A stretch of DNA of 37,574 bases from Enterococcus faecalis 13-SD-W-01 (GCA_000415185.1 KE351686.1:170251-207824); one strand, 5' to 3'. Positions 15,651-27,700 are shown, counted from the stretch's first letter. Made by a program: numbers and translations. The notes: generated from the letters alone by a model not told the origin.

Positions 15651-15679
15651 TTGTTTCTTTAAAAAAAAAACGGTAAGAT
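15651..15679 (+). promoter_or_regulatory. trpS promoter
   Basis: TTGTTT (15651-15656), a 17-base A-rich spacer and TAAGAT (15674-15679). No T-box motif (AGGGTGGNACCGCG) occurs between here and the start. Confidence 0.55.
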
Positions 15680-15724
15680 GGTAGATGCCAAGAATTGAAA
15701 AATTGTAACCAAAGAGGTGTTTTT

Positions 15725-16735
15725 TTGAAAAATATTATCTTGACCGGCGACCGCCCAACTGGCAAACTTCACTTGGGCCACTATGTTGGATCACTAAAAA
15801 AACGTGTAGAAATGCAAGCGGACGAAACGAATCGTTTGTTCGTAATGATAGCTGACATGCAGGCGTTAACAGACAACGCAAAAAATCCCGAAAAAGTTTC
15901 TTCTAATGTATTAGAAGTAGCTTTGGACTATCTTTCTGTAGGATTAGATCCTGCAAAATCTACTTTGTTCATCCAATCGCAAATCCCTGAACTAGCAGAA
16001 TTGACGATGTATTATCTGAACTTGGTCAGCGTAGGCCGCGTTAGAAGAAACCCAACAGTCAAAACAGAGATCGAACAAAAGAAATTCGGCGAAAGTGTCC
16101 CAGCAGGCTTCTTCATCTACCCTGTTTCGCAAGCAGCCGATATTACTGCATTTAAAGCAAACCTTGTCCCAGTTGGCGAAGATCAAAAACCAATGCTGGA
16201 ACAAACACAAGAAATCGTCCAAAGTTTCAATCACACTTACGGCGATGTGTTAGTTGAACCAAAAGGCGTTTTCCCTCCAAAAGGTATGGGTCGTCTTCCT
16301 GGTATCGACGGAAACGGCAAAATGAGCAAATCATTAAATAACGGAATCTACATCTCAGATCCTGCTGATATCTTACAGAAGAAAGTCATGAGCATGTATA
16401 CAGACCCGAATCATATCCATGTTGCTGACCCAGGACAAGTGGAAGGAAATATGGTTTTCACTTACTTAGACGTCTTCGGCACAGACAAAGAAGCAATTGA
16501 AGAGATGAAAGACCACTATCGCCGCGGCGGACTTGGCGATGTCAAGATCAAACGTTATTTGATCGATGTACTGGAAGCAGAATTTGGTCCGATCCGTGCA
16601 CGTCGCGAAGAATTGGCAAAAGATCCAGGAGCTGTCATGGAAATGTTGCAAAAAGGCAGCCAAGAAGCGCAAAAAGCTGCGGCAGCTACATTAGCCGAAG
16701 TGAAAAAAGCAATGGGTATCAGCTACTTCAGCTAA
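15725..16735 (+). CDS. trpS: Tryptophanyl-tRNA synthetase
   Basis: Charges tRNA-Trp; a 336-aa class I synthetase. The HIGH motif is HLGH (residues 16-19, in [17 protein letters not shown]) and the KMSKS motif is exact ([11 protein letters not shown]). The sequence belongs to the divergent TrpRS type found in streptococci and enterococci ([11 protein letters not shown]) rather than the Bacillus type (SGIQPSG). Start: TTG at 15725 with SD AGAGG 7 bases before it; an in-frame TTG at 15695 has no SD. It is a single gene without a visible T-box, unlike pheST nearby. Confidence 0.96.
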   Translation: MKNIILTGDRPTGKLHLGHYVGSLKKRVEMQADETNRLFVMIADMQALTDNAKNPEKVSSNVLEVALDYLSVGLDPAKSTLFIQSQIPELAELTMYYLNLVSVGRVRRNPTVKTEIEQKKFGESVPAGFFIYPVSQAADITAFKANLVPVGEDQKPMLEQTQEIVQSFNHTYGDVLVEPKGVFPPKGMGRLPGIDGNGKMSKSLNNGIYISDPADILQKKVMSMYTDPNHIHVADPGQVEGNMVFTYLDVFGTDKEAIEEMKDHYRRGGLGDVKIKRYLIDVLEAEFGPIRARREELAKDPGAVMEMLQKGSQEAQKAAAATLAEVKKAMGISYFS

Positions 16736-16747
16736 TCAACACAAAAC

Positions 16748-16790
16748 AAAACCGTACTTGCTCGATTTCGATCGAACAAGTACGGTTTTT
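16748..16790. terminator. Bidirectional terminator between trpS and pheT
   Basis: Stem AAAACCGTACTTG / CAAGTACGGTTTT followed by T-runs on the plus strand and a weaker one on the minus strand. An additional minus-strand hairpin (TGTTTG...CAAACA, about 16806-16836) follows pheT. Confidence 0.88.
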
Positions 16791-16871
16791 TGTTTTATAT
16801 CAGATATGTTTGTGACAAAAACTTGTCTCCGCAAACACTTCTGTCTTGATTTTCTGACAATAGTTCACTGA

Positions 16872-19289
16872 TTATCGGATTACTGCGCCGAGATGTTCAG
16901 ACAAGGCAGCAGTTGTTTTTTCGATTGCTTTGTTGATTTCTTCATCCGTCAATGTTGCTTCAGGGTTCATGAATGTTAAGCTGTAAGCCATTGATTTCTT
17001 CCCTGTTTCGATATTTTCACCTTGATAAACATCGAATAAGCGGCTTCCTGTAAAGAATTTACCAGCAGAAGCTTTGATGACATCTGCAATTTGCTGATTT
17101 GTTACAGACTCAGAAACTAACATCGCCATGTCGCGGCTGACAGTTGGGAATTTTGTCACTGCTTGATAATGGATACCTTCTTGTGCTTCTTCGAACAATA
17201 CCTGAAGATCGATTTCAGCTGCATATGTTTCTGGGATTTCATATTCTTTCGCAATGGTTGGATGAATCTGTCCTACGAATCCAAGTTTTTTCTCACCAAC
17301 ATAGATCTCCGCTGTACGTCCTGGATGCATTTCCGGTATCGATACTGCTTGATAGCTGATTTTTTCTGTTAGAGAGAATTGTGCAAACAAGTTTTCTAAA
17401 AGACCTTTAACAGTGAAAAAGTCGACTGTTTCGCCTTTTGTTTGCCAGTCTTTTTCTTGCCAGATACCAGAAACAGCTAGTCCCAAATGCTTCATTTCTT
17501 GCGGTAAATGTGTCAATGGATCATTTTCTTGGTAGAAAACACGACCAATCTCATATAACGCTACTTGGTTGTTCTTGCGTGCTGTATTGTAGGCTACACT
17601 ATCAAGAAGTCCGCTGATCAAGTTCATGCGCAATACAGAACGATCTTCGCTCATCGGCCAGCTTAAACGTGTGATATTGCTGTCTTTTGTCGTGAACTGA
17701 CGAGATTTTTCTTCTGTAATCAATGCATAATTGATTGTTTCAGTTAAGCCGCTGCCTTCTAAGACTGTACGGATTTTACGTGTTGCTGCTTGTTCTTTTG
17801 TCAGGCTTCCAGCAACTGTTTCGCCTTTTGGAAGTGTTGACGGCAAGCGGTCATAGCCGTAGATTCGAGCAACTTCTTCGATAATATCCGCTTCGATATG
17901 GATGTCCCAACGTCTTGACGGTACACTGACTGTATAAATATCGTTTTCTTTACGGCTGGCAAACCCTAATGTATCAAAGATTTCTTCTACTTCTTCTGAG
18001 GACAGTTCTGTTCCCAAATAACGGTTGATGCGGTCTAATGTAATGGATACTTCCGCGTTTTCTACTGCGACTTCTGTTCCTTTGACTGCACCTTTCAGCA
18101 CTTCTCCGCCTGCTAATGAAGCAATCATTGCTGCTGCAACTTCCGCTGCTTCATCTACTGTCCCTTGATTGATCCCTTTTTCAAAGCGAGAAGAAGATTC
18201 ACTTCTCAAATTGAATTGTTTTGATGTTTTGCGGATCGATAGCGGATCGAACAATGCAGCTTCTAGCGCAACAGTGACTGTTGTTTCTGTTATCTCAGAA
18301 TCCAAACCGCCCATTACCCCAGCAAGTGCTACCGGTTCTTTTCCGTTGGTAATCACTAGATTTTCTTCTGTTAGGTTTCGTTCTTCGCCATCCAGCGTAG
18401 TTAATGTTTCTTGTTCTTTTGCATAACGTACAACGATTTCTTCTGATTGAAGTTTGTCATAATCGAATGCATGAAGCGGTTGTCCAAATAGTAATAAAAT
18501 ATAATTGGTTACGTCAACCACATTGTTGATTGGACGGATACCTGCATTCATTAAAATATTTTGGATCCACTGCGGACTTGGTGCGATCTTGACATTTTCA
18601 ATGATTCGGATTTGATAAGCAGGTGCTGCCGTTTTATCTTCTACTGTAACTTTGATTTTTTCAGCAGCAGGACGATCTGTTTCAACAAGCGGTTCATCGT
18701 TGAAAACAGGTTTTTTACGGTAAATTGCTCCTACTTCATAGGCAACGCCGCGCATAGATAGTGCATCTGCTCGGTTTGGTGTGATAGAAAGTTCAATAAT
18801 ACTGTCATCCATGTCTAAATATGAAAAGACTGGTTCGCCGTTTACTGCATCTTGCGGCATGTAGTAAATACCTTCTGCATATTCTTTCGGCACAACGCTG
18901 TCAGAATAACCGATTTCTTGCAACGCACAGATCATACCATTAGAAACTTGGCCGCGCATCTTGCCTTTTTTGATTTTGACATTGCCGGCGATGCGAGAGT
19001 TTGGCAATGCTACGATTACTTTGATGCCTGCTTTGACATTTGGTGCACCGCAAACGATTTGTGACAGTTCGTCTTCGCCGATGTCTACTTGGCAGATCGA
19101 TAGATGATCAGAGTCAGGATGCGGAATACATTCTTTGACTTCGCCGACAACGATCTTTTTCAATCCTTCTTCTGGAACAGTGATCCCTTCTACTTCGATC
19201 CCAGTAACAGACATTTTATCCGCAAGTTCTTTTGCGGTGATTCCTGATAAATCAACATACTGATTCAACCATTTGTATGAAACTAACAT
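16872..19289 (-). CDS. pheT: Phenylalanyl-tRNA synthetase beta subunit
   Basis: An 805-aa beta chain of the alpha2-beta2 enzyme that charges tRNA-Phe. Domains in order: N-terminal tRNA-binding OB domain (about 40-150, with [13 protein letters not shown] and QIVCGAPNV), B3/B4 editing region (about 210-390, with EKGINQG), B5 (about 405-475), catalytic-like core (480-690) and C-terminal ferredoxin-like anticodon domain (about 712-805, FPTVSRDMA). Length is normal. It begins 4 bases after the pheS stop, with an SD (AGGGGAG) at the end of pheS. Regulated with pheS by the upstream T-box. Confidence 0.97.
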   Translation of the reverse strand: MLVSYKWLNQYVDLSGITAKELADKMSVTGIEVEGITVPEEGLKKIVVGEVKECIPHPDSDHLSICQVDIGEDELSQIVCGAPNVKAGIKVIVALPNSRIAGNVKIKKGKMRGQVSNGMICALQEIGYSDSVVPKEYAEGIYYMPQDAVNGEPVFSYLDMDDSIIELSITPNRADALSMRGVAYEVGAIYRKKPVFNDEPLVETDRPAAEKIKVTVEDKTAAPAYQIRIIENVKIAPSPQWIQNILMNAGIRPINNVVDVTNYILLLFGQPLHAFDYDKLQSEEIVVRYAKEQETLTTLDGEERNLTEENLVITNGKEPVALAGVMGGLDSEITETTVTVALEAALFDPLSIRKTSKQFNLRSESSSRFEKGINQGTVDEAAEVAAAMIASLAGGEVLKGAVKGTEVAVENAEVSITLDRINRYLGTELSSEEVEEIFDTLGFASRKENDIYTVSVPSRRWDIHIEADIIEEVARIYGYDRLPSTLPKGETVAGSLTKEQAATRKIRTVLEGSGLTETINYALITEEKSRQFTTKDSNITRLSWPMSEDRSVLRMNLISGLLDSVAYNTARKNNQVALYEIGRVFYQENDPLTHLPQEMKHLGLAVSGIWQEKDWQTKGETVDFFTVKGLLENLFAQFSLTEKISYQAVSIPEMHPGRTAEIYVGEKKLGFVGQIHPTIAKEYEIPETYAAEIDLQVLFEEAQEGIHYQAVTKFPTVSRDMAMLVSESVTNQQIADVIKASAGKFFTGSRLFDVYQGENIETGKKSMAYSLTFMNPEATLTDEEINKAIEKTTAALSEHLGAVIR

Positions 19290-19293
19290 TTTT

Positions 19294-20337
19294 TTACTCC
19301 CCTTTGAATTGACTTAAGAAACGTAGATCATTTTGATAGAAATGACGAATATCATTGACACCATAGCGCAGCATAGCTACGCGGTCAGGTCCGATCCCGA
19401 AAGCAAAACCTGAGTATTCTTTTGGATCGATCCCAGACATTTCTAAGACGTGAGGATGAACCATGCCGGCTCCTAAAATCTCGATCCAACCAGTGTATTT
19501 GCAGACATTACAGCCTTTGCCGCCGCATTTGAAGCAGCTGACATCTACTTCTACAGAAGGTTCAGTAAATGGGAAATAGCTTGGACGCAAACGAATGTTG
19601 CGTTCTTCGCCAAACATTTTTTTCATAACAACTTCTAATGTCCCTTTCAAATCGCCCATCGTGATATTTTTATCAACGACTAATCCTTCGATTTGATGGA
19701 ATTGGTGGCTATGTGTGGCATCATCAGTATCCCGGCGGAACACTTTTCCTGGAGAAATCATACGAAGCGCACCTTTAGAGAAATCATGTTTTTCCATTGT
19801 GCGTGCTTGAACAGGAGATGTATGTGTTCGGATCAAAATATCGTCAGAAATATAGAAAGTATCTTGCATATCTCTTGCAGGGTGATCTTTTGGCAAATTC
19901 ATTCGTTCAAAGTTGTAATGATCAGATTCGACTTCATAGCCTTCAACGACTTGATAACCCATTCCGATAAAGATATCCTCGATTTCTTCCATGATTTGAG
20001 TCAAGATATGACGTGTGCCTTGACGTACTTCTTGTCCTGGCAAAGTCACATCAATTGTTTCTTTTTCTAACGCTTCATTCAAAGCTGCTTCTTCCAGCAG
20101 TTGTTTTTTTCGGTCGATTTCTTGCGATAAAAGATCACGGATCTCATTAGCGAAACTACCCACTTTTGGACGTTCTTCTGGAGATAAATCTTTCATTCCT
20201 CGAAGAACTTCTGTAATTGGTCCTTTTTTCCCTAATGTTTCTACACGAATCTGATTCAGCGTTTGCAGATCTTGTGCAGCAGAGATTTTTACGATCGTTT
20301 CATCTTTTAAATTTTCTAATTGTGTCTGTAACGACAT
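19294..20337 (-). CDS. pheS: Phenylalanyl-tRNA synthetase alpha subunit
   Basis: A 347-aa catalytic subunit, class II. The N-terminal coiled coil (1-80) is followed by the class II core: motif 1 region near [12 protein letters not shown], motif 2 in [17 protein letters not shown], and motif 3 with [14 protein letters not shown]. The [12 protein letters not shown] insert is normal for bacterial PheS. Start: ATG at 20337 with SD AAGGAGG 9 bases upstream; the longer frame runs into the T-box terminator and is not coding. First gene of pheST. Confidence 0.97.
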   Translation of the reverse strand: MSLQTQLENLKDETIVKISAAQDLQTLNQIRVETLGKKGPITEVLRGMKDLSPEERPKVGSFANEIRDLLSQEIDRKKQLLEEAALNEALEKETIDVTLPGQEVRQGTRHILTQIMEEIEDIFIGMGYQVVEGYEVESDHYNFERMNLPKDHPARDMQDTFYISDDILIRTHTSPVQARTMEKHDFSKGALRMISPGKVFRRDTDDATHSHQFHQIEGLVVDKNITMGDLKGTLEVVMKKMFGEERNIRLRPSYFPFTEPSVEVDVSCFKCGGKGCNVCKYTGWIEILGAGMVHPHVLEMSGIDPKEYSGFAFGIGPDRVAMLRYGVNDIRHFYQNDLRFLSQFKGE

Positions 20338-20360
20338 TGCTGATTTCCTCCTTTTCGAAT

Positions 20361-20590
20361 AAAAAAAGACCTCGTTTCCTGTAAAGGAACGAGGTCTTCG
20401 CGGTACCATCCTAATTTGCGAACCTATTGCGGGCCCGCACTCTTACTTACATAACGGCTATCTGCCGGCCTGATGAAATCCCAGGCGAACTCGGAAAGTG
20501 AACTTCATTTTTCGAACACAGGATCTGCTTTCAGTCACCGGCAGATCTCCCTGGACAGGTTCAACCAAACTACTCTTTTTCGTCATCGTT
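20361..20590 (-). promoter_or_regulatory. T-box leader of pheST (Phe-specific)
   Basis: The minus-strand RNA holds the T-box sequence AGGATGGTACCGCG (20399-20412). The terminator AGACCTCGTTCC...GGAAACGAGGTCT with seven T ends at 20361. Upstream is a long Stem I with an AGGGAGATCTGCCGG / CCGGCAGA region. A TTC within AATGAAGTTCACTTT is the likely specifier codon for Phe. Uncharged tRNA-Phe would stabilise the antiterminator and allow pheST expression. The specifier position is read by eye. Confidence 0.92.
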
Positions 20591-20594
20591 CTTT

Positions 20595-20623
20595 CATATA
20601 TCCAATTGCCTTTTAGTTTACAA
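20595..20623 (-). promoter_or_regulatory. Promoter of the pheST T-box transcript
   Basis: Minus-strand TTGTAA (20618-20623), 17-base spacer, TATATG (20595-20600), immediately after the stop of the HxlR-family gene. Confidence 0.55.
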
Positions 20624-20639
20624 GATTTCTTTGATGAAA

Positions 20640-20981
20640 TCAACTGCATTCTTCATCTCTGACCCATTTCTCGCCCCAAATCTGCAGCTGACGCATCGAA
20701 CTTTGCAAATCGGCTCCTTTTTCTGTCAATAGATATTCTGAACGATTGGATTCGCCGCAAGCAATATTTCTTGTGACGATTTTTTCTTTTTCCAATTCTT
20801 TCAAACGTTCTGCCAATACGCGATCACTGACCATCGGGATTTTCGCAGCTAGATCAACAAAGCGCTGCGGACCATTTTCCAACAATACGTCGATAATCAA
20901 TCCGTTCCACTTTTTGCCTAAAATCGAGAACGTCTTTTCAAATTTAGGACAAAGAGCAAACTCCGTCGTTACTTGCTCCAT
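20640..20981 (-). CDS. YodB-like HxlR/DUF24 redox-sensing regulator
   Basis: A 113-aa winged-helix DNA-binding protein of the HxlR (DUF24) family. The N-terminus CPKFEKTFSILGKKWNGLII closely resembles Bacillus subtilis YodB, whose Cys6 is the thiol sensor for quinones and diamide. Here that Cys is Cys11. A second Cys sits at the C-terminus (Cys112), where YodB has its disulfide partner; Cys75 is a third. The recognition region is near 48-66 (PMVSDRVLAERLKELE). SD GAGGTGA lies 4 bases before the ATG. Its own promoter carries a CTTAC-N5-GTAAG operator, and the nitroreductase gene at 30.3 kb has the same one. It lies directly after addA and before the pheST promoter. Target genes and signal are inferred. 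Confidence 0.88.
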   Translation of the reverse strand: MEQVTTEFALCPKFEKTFSILGKKWNGLIIDVLLENGPQRFVDLAAKIPMVSDRVLAERLKELEKEKIVTRNIACGESNRSEYLLTEKGADLQSSMRQLQIWGEKWVRDEECS

Positions 20982-21002
20982 TCTCTCACCTCTTTTTTTC
21001 TA

Positions 21003-21031
21003 AGTATACCACATTGCTTACAAAATGTAAG
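21003..21031 (-). promoter_or_regulatory. Promoter and operator of the YodB-like gene
   Basis: Minus-strand CTTACA (21026-21031), 17-base spacer, TATACT (21003-21008). The perfect inverted repeat CTTAC-AAAAT-GTAAG (21017-21031) covers the -35 and half the spacer, so the protein probably represses itself. Confidence 0.7.
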
Positions 21032-21046
21032 AGACTTTGTTTTTGT

Positions 21047-24000
21047 TTATAATTTCTTAGTAATATCGATGATTTTTCTTGCACTCAATAAGACAAGATA
21101 GCCTTTTGCCACTGGTTTATCTAAGGAATCTGCCAATGCTTGGCGGTAAAGACGTAATTGGCCAAGATATTTATCAACTGTCTGCTCTACTTCTTCTGGA
21201 TTTTCTGGATGCAAAATGAAATCTGTCTTGAAATCATAGAACCAGACTTCGTTTTCTAATTCAAGATATCCGTCAATGATTCCATGGATCAAAAGATCAT
21301 CTTCTTCTGCTGGATAATCAGCAAAAACAGAAGCAGCTGACACCAATGTTGAAAAAGGCTGTTCTCTTTTTACGGAAAGTTTATGGTCGATCAATTGCTG
21401 TCCGAGCTCTGTTCCAAAGAACCATATTATAGAAGCAATCGGGATTTTTTTCGCTGCGGAGGCATCGATCAATCGTTTTTTCACTAGTTCAGCAATCAGT
21501 TCTTTGATCGACTCTTCTGTTGGTGTTTCCAAAGGCAGCAGCTGTAAGAGATAATGCGTTGCTGTCCCCACTGCTGCGGCAGATACTTGTTTGCCTTTAT
21601 TCAAAAATCTTGGTTCAGCTAATTTGTCCTGTGTATAACGGAATCTTTGGTTGATTGCTTTTTTCTGGCTGCTTTCCCAAACAAGTTTTGTCGTCTGCGT
21701 TTCATCCGGATCTTCAAATAACCGTTTGATTTCCGATACAGATTGATAGCTGGTCGTTTGCGACGCCGCTTGGTAAGGATACACATATTCTAGTCTGCTT
21801 TTCAATTCTTTCGATAAAGAAGTGCCGTCTGAAACTTCTTCTTCCATGATTTCTTGCGTTGCCAAAGCTTGCCGTTTTTCTAATAACTCTTGCTGGTTCA
21901 TCCAAGTGATGGAAAAATCCCCCTTGGTTCTTTCTAAAGCGGCAGATTCATGTTCGGTCAAATATTCTTTCATTTTTTGATGTCGGAATAGACTGTAGCC
22001 GATCCAATTCATCAAACTGCTGCGGCTTTTCAAACGAAGCATTGGGTCTAAAACAAGATTTGTTTGGTTTCCTGCCTCTGACCACGTATCCAGTGTTTGT
22101 TCGCGGCTTTTATACGAACCAATGATAAATAATTTTTGTTCTGCTCGAGTCAGTCCGACATAAAGCTTCCGCATCTCTTCAGATAACAGCTTGTTTTGTT
22201 TTGCTGTTTTGATTGCTTGGTAGGGTAATGTATCATATAACACTCGTGTTTCGGGGTCAAGATAGCGGATACCGGCTCCTAATCGTTCTTCGAAAATATA
22301 CCGGCTTCTCAAATCTTGCAAATTGAATTCTTTTGTCATATCCAGTAAAAAGACCACTGGGAATTCCAATCCCTTACTGGCGTGAATCGTCATGACGCGA
22401 ACAGCATTATCTGCTGTTGCAATCACTGGTTCCGCCAAGTCTTTGTCTTTTTCCTGCATTTTTTCAATGAAGCGGACGAATTGATACAGCCCTCTGAATG
22501 AACTTTTTTCATAAGATTTTGCCCGGTCTGCTAAAGCATATAGGTTTGCTTGTCTTTGCTGTCCTGCGGGTAAACCGGCCACATATTTCAGATAACCTGT
22601 CGTTTCGTAGATGTCCCATAACAATTCTGTGATCGATTTTCTGCGAGCCATTTCCCGCCAGCGGTCCAGCAGCTGATGGAAAGATTCCATACGTTCGCTC
22701 AGTGCATCTTTTTTAGCTGCTTTATAGGTCAAGAACGCTTCATAGAATGTATGGCTTTTATCTGCTAATCGTATTTTCGCCATCTCTACTTCTTTGAACC
22801 CGGCAATCGGTGATCGCAACACAGCGGCTAATGGAATATCTTGATACGGATTGTCGATCAATTGAAGCAAAGAAATCATTGTCCGGATCTCAGTTGCTTG
22901 AAAATAATTTTGGGCATCGTTCATTTCTAATGGGATGTCCATCGTCTTGAAGACATCCAAGATCGACAAGTTGTTTTTCTTGGTAGGTGTCAATAAAACG
23001 ATATCGCGAAATTCAACAGGTCGTTCTTGTTTTTCTTTCTTATCATAAATCAAGAATTTTCCATCTACTAATTGTCTGATTTTCAACCCAGTCATAAAGA
23101 GTTCGCCTTCTGTTTTATCTTCTACCCAAAGATCTTCCGGCAATTCCGCTTCTGGCGTTTCCTGCTCTTTTTCGTAGATTAAAATTTCTGGTGCAAAGCC
23201 TTCCTTTTCTGGAAATTCTGGGAATCCAGTAATCAGTTTCGCAGCTTCATCATACTCGATTTGCCCGACAGCCGGGTCCATGATTTGTTCAAAAATCAGA
23301 TTCGTAAAGGAAAGAACTTCTTCTCTGGAACGGAAATTTTCGGCTAAAACAATTCGGCGTCCGCCGTCTTTTTCCGCAAAATCCTGATATTTTTTGATGA
23401 ACAAACTGGGATCTGCCAAACGGAAAGAATAAATCGATTGTTTCACATCTCCAACCATGAACATGTTTCCTTTTTTAGGATCAGGTTCTCTTACCCAATA
23501 AAGAATAGCTTCTTGCAGCTGATTGATATCTTGGTATTCATCTACCATTACTTCTTTGAATTTTTTCCGATAGTAAAGAGAAGCTTCAGTCGGCTGCCAT
23601 TCTTCCTCTGATTGATCCGTCAGTATTTTTAATGTCAGATGCTCCAAGTCATTGAAATCCAAAACTCCTTTTTCCCGTTTCTTTTCAGTAAAACCTTCCA
23701 TGAATCCTTTAGTCACTTGGATCATTTCAGTAACTAATGGAGCAGCTTTTGCCATGATCTCTTTCATTTTATCTGGCGAAAGCGGAAAATACGTCTTACT
23801 CAAGCCTTGGATGATTTTCTTTGCCTGATCGCGTAATGCTTTGATGGCGTTCGAAAGTTCTTTCAACTCTGCTTTGCGACTGCTCTTAAATGTAGAGAAA
23901 CGAAGCTGCCCTAACGCATCATAAGCTTCCTCCAGCTGATCTTGGACAAAAAAGCCGTACACATTATTGACGATTGCTGATTCTTCAGAAACTTGATCAT

Positions 24001-24766
24001 ATATTTTCACTAACCCTTCGTCTTGCTGGGCATAGCGGATCATTTCTTCATAAAGTGCGACACACTGTTGTAAATCTGCTAAAAGCAATGGTCGGATCTG
24101 TTCTTGATAAAGTGGTGAGCTGCCAAGATCTCCTGTTAATTGATAGGACTGGTCCAAACGTTCCAGCCACGCTTCTGGTGAAGGATTTGCTCGTGCAAAT
24201 TCATAGAGTGCAAAAATCAAGTTTGTCAGCCCTTCATCGGAACGGTCATTTGAAAAATTGCTGGTCAGCTGGAAAAATAGTGGATCATTTTTTTCATAAA
24301 GTGTTTCCCGCAGCTCTTCCCAAACGTCTTCTTTCATCAAAATCGTTTCTGTTTCATCTGTCAGCATGCGAAAAACCGGATCAATATCGATCAGGTAATA
24401 AAAACGGCGGATCACCGTTAAACAAAACGCATGGAGTGTAGAGATATTCGCTGTCGGCAACAATAAAAGCTGCTTAGTGAAATGCTGCAGTTTGTCTGGA
24501 TCGCTTTCACTGTTCACCGCTTCTTGCAGAGCTTCCTGAATACGCTCCTTCATTTCTCGTGCCGCAGCTTCTGTAAAAGTTACGATCAGCAATTCGTCAA
24601 TATTTTCACCCATTTTCAATTTTTCGATCACTCTGCGAACCAAAACAGTTGTTTTCCCGGAACCAGCAGAAGCTGAGACAAGCAGATTATCCCCTTGATC
24701 GAAAATCGCTTGCCATTGATCATCTGTAAAACGCTCATTTTGAGGTTTTAAAGGAATGTTGCTCAT
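21047..24766 (-). CDS. addA: AddA/RexA helicase-nuclease subunit
   Basis: A 1239-aa subunit of the AddAB (RexAB) double-strand-break resection enzyme, which loads RecA and degrades linear DNA. UvrD-type helicase motifs: Walker A SASAGSGKTT (31-40), Ia TFTEAAAREMKER, II VDEYQDINQLQ, III MFMVGDVKQSIYSFR, V/VI MTIHASKGLEFP and YVGLTRAEQKL. The C-terminal RecB-like nuclease domain shows LIHGIIDGYLE and the catalytic VWFYDFKTDF. Its ATG overlaps the addB stop by 4 bases (ATGA), so the two are co-translated. No terminator is obvious between it and the YodB-like gene. Confidence 0.96.
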   Translation of the reverse strand: MSNIPLKPQNERFTDDQWQAIFDQGDNLLVSASAGSGKTTVLVRRVIEKLKMGENIDELLIVTFTEAAAREMKERIQEALQEAVNSESDPDKLQHFTKQLLLLPTANISTLHAFCLTVIRRFYYLIDIDPVFRMLTDETETILMKEDVWEELRETLYEKNDPLFFQLTSNFSNDRSDEGLTNLIFALYEFARANPSPEAWLERLDQSYQLTGDLGSSPLYQEQIRPLLLADLQQCVALYEEMIRYAQQDEGLVKIYDQVSEESAIVNNVYGFFVQDQLEEAYDALGQLRFSTFKSSRKAELKELSNAIKALRDQAKKIIQGLSKTYFPLSPDKMKEIMAKAAPLVTEMIQVTKGFMEGFTEKKREKGVLDFNDLEHLTLKILTDQSEEEWQPTEASLYYRKKFKEVMVDEYQDINQLQEAILYWVREPDPKKGNMFMVGDVKQSIYSFRLADPSLFIKKYQDFAEKDGGRRIVLAENFRSREEVLSFTNLIFEQIMDPAVGQIEYDEAAKLITGFPEFPEKEGFAPEILIYEKEQETPEAELPEDLWVEDKTEGELFMTGLKIRQLVDGKFLIYDKKEKQERPVEFRDIVLLTPTKKNNLSILDVFKTMDIPLEMNDAQNYFQATEIRTMISLLQLIDNPYQDIPLAAVLRSPIAGFKEVEMAKIRLADKSHTFYEAFLTYKAAKKDALSERMESFHQLLDRWREMARRKSITELLWDIYETTGYLKYVAGLPAGQQRQANLYALADRAKSYEKSSFRGLYQFVRFIEKMQEKDKDLAEPVIATADNAVRVMTIHASKGLEFPVVFLLDMTKEFNLQDLRSRYIFEERLGAGIRYLDPETRVLYDTLPYQAIKTAKQNKLLSEEMRKLYVGLTRAEQKLFIIGSYKSREQTLDTWSEAGNQTNLVLDPMLRLKSRSSLMNWIGYSLFRHQKMKEYLTEHESAALERTKGDFSITWMNQQELLEKRQALATQEIMEEEVSDGTSLSKELKSRLEYVYPYQAASQTTSYQSVSEIKRLFEDPDETQTTKLVWESSQKKAINQRFRYTQDKLAEPRFLNKGKQVSAAAVGTATHYLLQLLPLETPTEESIKELIAELVKKRLIDASAAKKIPIASIIWFFGTELGQQLIDHKLSVKREQPFSTLVSAASVFADYPAEEDDLLIHGIIDGYLELENEVWFYDFKTDFILHPENPEEVEQTVDKYLGQLRLYRQALADSLDKPVAKGYLVLLSARKIIDITKKL

Positions 24767-27700
24767 TCCTCGTCACTTCCTTCCATCATTCTTCGCAAAG
24801 CTTCTTCTTTATTCAGCTTTTCCAGCCGTTGATAATTATTTTCTTTCAACATCACATCGAATGTGCAGACACTTCTAAATGGGCATGTTTGACACGCGAT
24901 TCGCTGTTTGTCTTTATAAGACGGGTTCAGTTTGATTTCTCCAGAAGTGATTGCATCACCGGCTAAGCGCATTTTTTTGCGGTTGTGCGCCATAAACATC
25001 TGCAATTCTTCTTCTGTAAAGAATTTTTCTTTGCTGTAGCTGCCTTTTTGGTATTGTTCTTTTGCATTTTTCTTCACTGGATAAATCAGCGAATTTTCTT
25101 TTGCTTCAAGTGAATGGTCAAGTACTTCCAATAAGCCTGGATCATCAACGAACAAGCCGTCATAACTGAATTTTTTCAATGTTTCTTTATCGACATTCTC
25201 TGCTTCGCTCAGTACAGGATTATGGACATGAAGATAATAAGATCCCGCAGGCTTGACCGCTGCTTGCCCTGTCAGATGTACAGCATCCATCAAAGCAACA
25301 TCTAAATATGTCAGCAGCTGCATCGCCATACCATAATAAGCTTCTGTGACATCAAAAGAACGGCCGCTTGACTTGTAGTCGACGACGCTTAACCATGTTT
25401 CGTCTTGGTCATTGGCGACATCTACCCGATCGATTTTCCCTCGCACATGGAGTTTCCCGCCATTTGACAATGGCAATTCTAAACCAGTGATCCCTTTTGC
25501 ACCTGCGATTTGTCCAAATAAGATTTCCGTTTGCAACGGATGCAGACCAGTATTCTTGCTTTGTCTTTGCAATGCCCAAACGACTTTTTGGATCGTTTGA
25601 CCTAATTGGTACCGGATATAGTTCATGCGGGCAGAACTGGCTAGGATCTCAAATTTCAATTCGCCAAAGACATCTTCTAGTACTTTTTCGGTGAAAGCTT
25701 CCCGCTGTTTATCCGTCATTTCCACTAATGAGACTTGATTTGAGAAAAGAAGCTTGAAAAATCGATCCAACGATTCATGATAAAAGTCCCCCGTTGCTGC
25801 TGGTGTCAGCCCATAAATCGAGCGTTCTTTTAATTTCAAACCAAATTGAACAAAATATTTGTATTCACAGTGATAAAAACTTTCCATACGTGAAATCGAT
25901 GTATAGATATCTTTTCCATATAATTCTTCGGCAAGCTCCGTTGGCAAAGCAACCGGAACATTCAAATGTGTCTGGCTCTCAAAAATCCTCAAAGCAAATT
26001 CTCGCCATTGGGAATGCAGTACCAGATCTTTCAGCTGCTGCCAAACGGTTGGGATAGCTTGTTTTTCGTCTGCCGCTATGCGGTAAACACGATTCAATTC
26101 GTCGATCAGATTCTTATATGTCCCTACATGTGCTTCTGGTTTGCTTTGTAATGTCAGATGTTCTTTTTTCTCTACCGGAACAGATAAATACTCACTGATC
26201 CTGCGCAAATATGGCGATATTTTTAATGAACGATCTGTGTCGTAACTTTGCGCATAACTCAAATACAAATGCTGAGAAGCGGAATTGAAGACAAGATAGG
26301 CACGGAAAGGTTCCATACTCATCGTCTCTTTCGCAGGATCAAACAGATATTTCCCTTCTTCCAATGTATCATTCAACAGTTGTCTTTCTTCACTGGAAAG
26401 CAGGCCTTTCGTCTCAGTCCTGTCAGGAAAAACTTGGTCATTTAAACCAACAGCAATCGTTACTTTTGCTTGATTTGCGCGGACAAGTTCCAAACGGTTG
26501 ATACGCACCTGGTCAATTGCTGTAGGGATTTTCCCGTAGCTGAGATTTTCAAGACCACTGGTAATGATTTCCTGGAAAGATGCCCAGTCAAACGGTTCTT
26601 CTTCATAGATGACAGCATATTCATCCAACAGGTCGATCAATGCGCCCCATGTTTGCTCGTGGTTTCTAGCCGCCGCAAGATCACCGCGTTCGATTTCTTG
26701 GTTGCGCCAAAAAATCAGCTGTTCTTGTACACCGCTTGTCACTAAAAATTGATAAAACACACTCGCTGCTTCTTGACCTGTTTTGCTCTTTTTGATTTTT
26801 TCAAAAAAGGCAGGAACCGTCTCTTGAAATTGACGGCGAATCAAATTCGCTTGCTGTTCAAGCATGCGAACATCTTCTAGTTTGTCTTCTTCAAAATCAT
26901 ACGCAATAAAACGCCATGCTTTGTCTTGCAGCCACTGATTTCCTTGGTAGTTATAAGCAAGCGCGGCATTTTCTGCTAAATCCAGCCGCTGACGGAAAAG
27001 ATCCCGCTGTTCCAGCCATTCTTCCAAAGACTGCGGATTTTCTGCTGGCGGCAAAAACAGTTCTGTTTTGAAAAAACGCATGATATCTCGCAAACGATAA
27101 TACGAACGGTCCATCGCAAACAAACTATTGATGAATTCTACCAGCGGATGGCTTTCCATCAACTGATCCTCATCGACGTAATAAGGAATCGCCATCTCTT
27201 CAAAAATAGGCTGGATCAAGTCGCTGTATAAGTCCATACTTTTGGTCAAGATCTGGATATCTCTATAGCGATAGCCTTCTTCACTGACTAAACGGCGAAT
27301 TTCAACTGCTGCTTGACGGATTTCTTCGGTAGGCGTTTCTGCTTCCCACAAACGAAGATCCTGTTGTTTGCCTAAAGAATGTTCCTGTCTTCTTTTTTGA
27401 CTAGATGTTTCTTCCCAGACTTCTTGAAGACTCGTTATCGCTTGTGCAAGTGGTTTATCTGGTGCGTGTTTGTCTAAATAAACAGGTATCCTTGCTTCTG
27501 CAGCTGCTTGTTTTAAGCGAAAATAAATCTGTCCCGTCGAATAAAAAAGATCCAATGGTTCCGGCGGTGCTGCCGGATAAGCCTTATCCAATAATAAGTC
27601 GACCGTCAAATGCCCTCTTTCCATCAGCACACGCAGCAGTTGATACTCTTGTGCGTTCAATTGTGAAAAACCGCTGACGATAAATTTGATATGAGAAAGA

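Noticed and set aside
15480-15724. Possible T-box for trpS or the gln operon
   Set aside because: No AGGGTGGNACCGCG motif or terminator/antiterminator pair is present; a normal promoter explains the gap.
20458-20649. 63-codon open frame across the pheS leader
   Set aside because: It lies in the T-box RNA, whose structure fully explains the sequence.
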